A DNA stretch of 64,000 bases, from NCBI GenBank assembly GCA_017536555.1, contig JAFXHE010000002.1, positions 38,684-102,683 of the forward strand. Direction: 5' to 3'. This DNA is from Alistipes sp. (GTDB lineage: Bacteria > Bacteroidota > Bacteroidia > Bacteroidales > Rikenellaceae). The notes beneath the pieces are model-generated. The model searched no databases, was not told the origin of the DNA, and saw only the letters and a list, made by a program, of their open reading frames with translations. Made by a program: the position numbers and the translations under genes. Positions 61,251-64,000 of this stretch are shown here, in pieces (the first letter of the stretch is position 1; every line of letters begins with the position of its first letter).

Positions 61251-64000
61251 ATGAAAAAGATTTTATCAGTAGCTATATTGACGTTTTTCAGCGTTGTTGT
61301 TTTTGCTCAAAATCAAGAATCTGCGATAGTATATACCACATCAAATGGTAAACAAGTTTATGTCAATCATAATCTTGTTCAATCACACACCTTTGAAGCT
61401 GGGAAAGGTGAGATTATATTAAAAGATGGTATATCGGAGATAACTGGTGATTTGTGGAGCTCTGGAAAAAGTAATGTAACGAGTATAATCATTGCTGATT
61501 GTATTACTACTATCTGTAAAGAAGCTTTTTTAGGCTTTGATAGCCTTATGAGAATAACTATCCCCGATAGTGTAACAAAAATTGAAAAGAGGGCATTCCA
61601 AGGTTGCACCAGTCTTAAGATAGTATATTGTAAGCCTATGATACCACCAAAAGGAGGTAGTGATATGTTCGAGTACATTGCCGCGGGTTGTAAGATTTAT
61701 GTTCCTATCTCGGATGATTATAGCATTATAAATGCATATAAAGCTAAAACTCATTGGAAGAACTATGCGTATCTTATCTTCGAAGAAAAACCCGCTAATA
61801 ATGAGATATGGTACACTGCAACCGAAAAAGTTGAGCCATACGATAAAACCGTATTTGGTGCAACGTATCTTTCGAACGAGTGGTATAGCGAAATAGGTAG
61901 GGGTGTTATCACCTTTGAAGGTGATGTAACGACGATTGGAGAGTGTGCATTTCAAGAATGCAGTAATCTTACAAGTGTGACTATCCCTGATCGCGTAACA
62001 ACGATTGGAGGTGGTGCATTCGCTGATTGCCTCAGCCTTAAAGAGTTTAAGGGTAAATTTGCTGCTGATGGTGGTCGTTGTTTGATTAAGGATAATACAA
62101 TTATCGCGTATGCAGAGGCATCAGGTTCAACATATACTATTCCCGATAGTGTAACAACTATCGGAGATTATGCATTCGCGTGGTGTGGCAAACTTTCGAG
62201 TGTGACTATTCCTGATAGCGTAACAACGATTGGAGATTTTGCATTCGGTTATTGCACCAGCCTTACAAGTGTGACTATTCCCGATAGCGTAACGACGGTT
62301 GGAGATGGTGCATTCTATTATTGCGACAGCCTTACAAGTGTAACTATTCCCGATAGCGTAACGTCGATTGGGGCGTGGGTATTTGCAGGGTGCAACCTTA
62401 CAAGTATAACTATCCCACATAGTGTAACTTCCATTGGAGAGGGAGCATTCTATGAATGCAAAAGCCTTACAAGTGTGACTATTCCCGATAGCGTAACGAC
62501 GATTGGAGGTGGTGCATTCTATGAATGCAAAAGCCTTACAAGTGTGACTATTCCTAATAGCGTAACAACGATTGGAGAGAGTGCATTCAAGCAATGCACC
62601 AGCCTTACAAGTGTGACTATTGGCGATAGCGTAACGACGATTGGAGGTGGTGCATTCCGAGATTGCGACAGCCTTACAAGTATAACTATCCCAAATAGCG
62701 TAACGACGATTGGAGATTGTGCATTCTTAGAATGCAAAAGCCTTACAAGTATAACTATCCCAAATAGCGTTACAACGATTGGAGAGAGTGCATTCAAGCA
62801 ATGCAGCAGCCTTACAAGTGTGACTATTGGCGATAGCGTAACAACGATTGGAGATTTGGCATTCTCTCATTGCGACAACCTTACAAGTGTGACTATTGGC
62901 AATAGCGTAACGACGATTGGAAAGTATGCATTCTCTCATTGCACCAGCCTTAAAGAGTTTAAAGGTAAATTTGCTGCAGATAATGGACGTTGTTTAATTA
63001 TTGATGGGGTGCTAAATACCTTTGCTGCGGGTTGTGGTACTGCTGAATATGCTATTCCCGAAGGCGTGACGACGATTGGAGAGTATGCATTCGCTTCTTG
63101 CGACAGCCTTACCAGTGTGACTATTCCCGATAGCGTAACAACGATTGGAGAGGAGGCATTCTCTTCTTGCACCAGCCTTAAAACGGTATATTGCAAGCCT
63201 ACAACTCCGCCAACAGGAGGTAGCTCTATGTTCAACTACAATGCTTCTGACCGCAAGATATATGTTCCTGCATCGGATGATAATAGCATTATAAATGCGT
63301 ATAAAGAAGCATATGGTTGGAGCACCTACAAGGATTATATCTTTGAAGATGAACCAAAGCCCGCAAACAACGAGATTTTGTATACCAATGGTAGCACAAC
63401 CAAGCCTACTGCGCCCAATGATCCAGCTGCTTTTGGCAGTGCTACTATCCAGTCGAATACTTATGATGCTGAAAGGGAGTGCTGGGTAATTACTTTTAAT
63501 AAGGATATAACAGAGATTGGAGAGGATGCATTCTACTATGACTGGAACAGCGACTGCAATAAACTTACAAGTGTGACTATTCCCGATAGCGTAACGACGA
63601 TTGGAGAGCATGCATTCTATTTTTGCGGCAGCCTTACAAGTGTGACTATCCCCGATAGCGTAACGACGATTGGAAAGTATGCATTCGGTTATTGCGACAG
63701 CCTTACAAGTGTGACTATTCCCGATAGCGTAACTACGATTGGAGAGCATGCATTCTTTCTTTGCAACAGCCTTACAAGTGTGACTATTGGCGATAGCGTA
63801 ACTACGATTGGAAAGGGGGCATTCGATGGTTGCGGTCTTACAAGTGTGACTATTCCCGATAGCGTAACGACGATTGGAGATGATGCATTCAGTGGTTGCA
63901 CCAGCCTTACAAGTGTGACTATCCCCGATAGCGTAACTTCGATTGGAGAGAGGGCATTCGCTGGTTGCAAAAGCCTTACAAGTGTGACTATTCCCGATAG
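61251..64000 (+). CDS. BspA-like leucine-rich repeat surface protein (cut by window end)
   Basis: ATG at 61251 with signal peptide (KKILSVAILTFFSVVVFAQ). The frame is open for 916 codons to the window edge, so the C-terminus is missing. After about 220 residues it settles into tandem 23-residue LRR_5/BspA units of the form SLTSVTIPDSVTTIG-x-x-AF-x-x-C. Two larger inserts recur: a YCKP-x-x-PP-x-GG-x-x-MF block followed by IYVP-x-SDD-x-SIINAYK (near 61628 and 63186), and LKEFKGKFAAD (near 62040 and 62950). BspA-type proteins are secreted or surface-bound and bind host or other bacterial partners. An adhesive role is inferred. Confidence 0.92.
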   Translation, partial: MKKILSVAILTFFSVVVFAQNQESAIVYTTSNGKQVYVNHNLVQSHTFEAGKGEIILKDGISEITGDLWSSGKSNVTSIIIADCITTICKEAFLGFDSLMRITIPDSVTKIEKRAFQGCTSLKIVYCKPMIPPKGGSDMFEYIAAGCKIYVPISDDYSIINAYKAKTHWKNYAYLIFEEKPANNEIWYTATEKVEPYDKTVFGATYLSNEWYSEIGRGVITFEGDVTTIGECAFQECSNLTSVTIPDRVTTIGGGAFADCLSLKEFKGKFAADGGRCLIKDNTIIAYAEASGSTYTIPDSVTTIGDYAFAWCGKLSSVTIPDSVTTIGDFAFGYCTSLTSVTIPDSVTTVGDGAFYYCDSLTSVTIPDSVTSIGAWVFAGCNLTSITIPHSVTSIGEGAFYECKSLTSVTIPDSVTTIGGGAFYECKSLTSVTIPNSVTTIGESAFKQCTSLTSVTIGDSVTTIGGGAFRDCDSLTSITIPNSVTTIGDCAFLECKSLTSITIPNSVTTIGESAFKQCSSLTSVTIGDSVTTIGDLAFSHCDNLTSVTIGNSVTTIGKYAFSHCTSLKEFKGKFAADNGRCLIIDGVLNTFAAGCGTAEYAIPEGVTTIGEYAFASCDSLTSVTIPDSVTTIGEEAFSSCTSLKTVYCKPTTPPTGGSSMFNYNASDRKIYVPASDDNSIINAYKEAYGWSTYKDYIFEDEPKPANNEILYTNGSTTKPTAPNDPAAFGSATIQSNTYDAERECWVITFNKDITEIGEDAFYYDWNSDCNKLTSVTIPDSVTTIGEHAFYFCGSLTSVTIPDSVTTIGKYAFGYCDSLTSVTIPDSVTTIGEHAFFLCNSLTSVTIGDSVTTIGKGAFDGCGLTSVTIPDSVTTIGDDAFSGCTSLTSVTIPDSVTSIGERAFAGCKSLTSVTIPD
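61922..64000 (+). repeat. 69-bp tandem repeats inside the BspA-like gene
   Basis: Copies follow one another at 69 bases (for example TGTGACTATT at 62201 and 62270) and encode one 23-aa LRR unit each. Long parts of the unit, such as CGATAGCGTAACGACGATTGG, are identical in many copies, while the bases for the variable residues before and after AF differ. The array is interrupted near 62040, 62940 and 63180-63500. Confidence 0.9.

Noticed and set aside
61379-63970. Long minus-strand open frames with repeated LSNRRYAIGNSHTCKA-type sequence
   Set aside because: They mirror the 69-bp plus-strand repeats: one open antisense frame in the unit stays open in every copy. No signal peptide, promoter or family match.
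61922-64000. Possible CRISPR array because of regular repeats
   Set aside because: The repeat period is 69 bases with coding periodicity and an open frame throughout. The repeats are not separated by unique spacers.

Overview
The window reads as chromosomal DNA of a gut-type Bacteroidales bacterium. Supporting signs are many promoters with the Bacteroidetes -7 element TAnnTTTG (usually TATCTTTG), weak or absent Shine-Dalgarno sequences, many lipoproteins with short signal peptides, fimbrillin/FISUMP-type surface proteins, a radical SAM/lipoprotein cassette known from Bacteroidetes, TPR-TM-HTH regulators and a BspA-type leucine-rich repeat protein. I lean towards Rikenellaceae (Alistipes-like) but cannot settle the genus. 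I see no rRNA, tRNA, IS element, phage gene or CRISPR array.

Layout. 1-4430: end of an unknown gene, then a tight plus-strand cassette of four small envelope proteins and two radical SAM/SPASM enzymes. 4472-8664: terminator, promoter, a 47-aa peptide gene, a large fimbrillin/FN3 lipoprotein whose frame continues past one TGA into a NUC endonuclease domain, and a small lipoprotein. 8869-15328: sppA, mrp, a 600-bp AT-rich gap with a possible structured RNA, nrnA and an MsbA-like ABC transporter. 15469-20392 (minus): TraR/DksA-like protein, ileS, yebC. 20691-26209: pcrA, glycosyltransferase, nth, S41 peptidase. 26442-31486: low-complexity Tyr/His/Ser-rich lipoprotein, FadL-like porin, TPR-HTH membrane regulator, then a gap with a candidate small RNA. 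32124-36672 (minus): lipoprotein, comM, dnaB. 36874-42436: GH2 glycosidase, LolC/E-like permease, menaquinone methyltransferase, LEA-like protein, SPOR-like protein truncated by a TAG. 42705-46099: Cys/Glu-rich mini-lipoprotein, fba (minus), and a second peptide gene plus fimbrillin/FISUMP lipoprotein pair. 46541-49659: metG, ilvE. 49771-56117 (minus): mnmG, ybeY, EnvC-like, TPR protein, pheS. 56219-60974: patatin/beta-barrel protein, polyprenyl synthase, MFS transporter. 61251-end: a BspA-like repeat protein running off the window.

Most of the window is housekeeping: translation (ileS, metG, pheS, mnmG, ybeY), replication and repair (dnaB, pcrA, nth, comM), metabolism (fba, ilvE, menaquinone) and envelope upkeep. 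The less ordinary material is the two-enzyme radical SAM/lipoprotein cassette, the twice-seen pairing of a tiny conserved peptide gene with a fimbrillin-type lipoprotein, two surface or secreted proteins cut by in-frame stop codons, two genes whose promoter -7 element sits so close to the ATG that leaderless mRNAs are likely, and two intergenic regions with possible RNAs.
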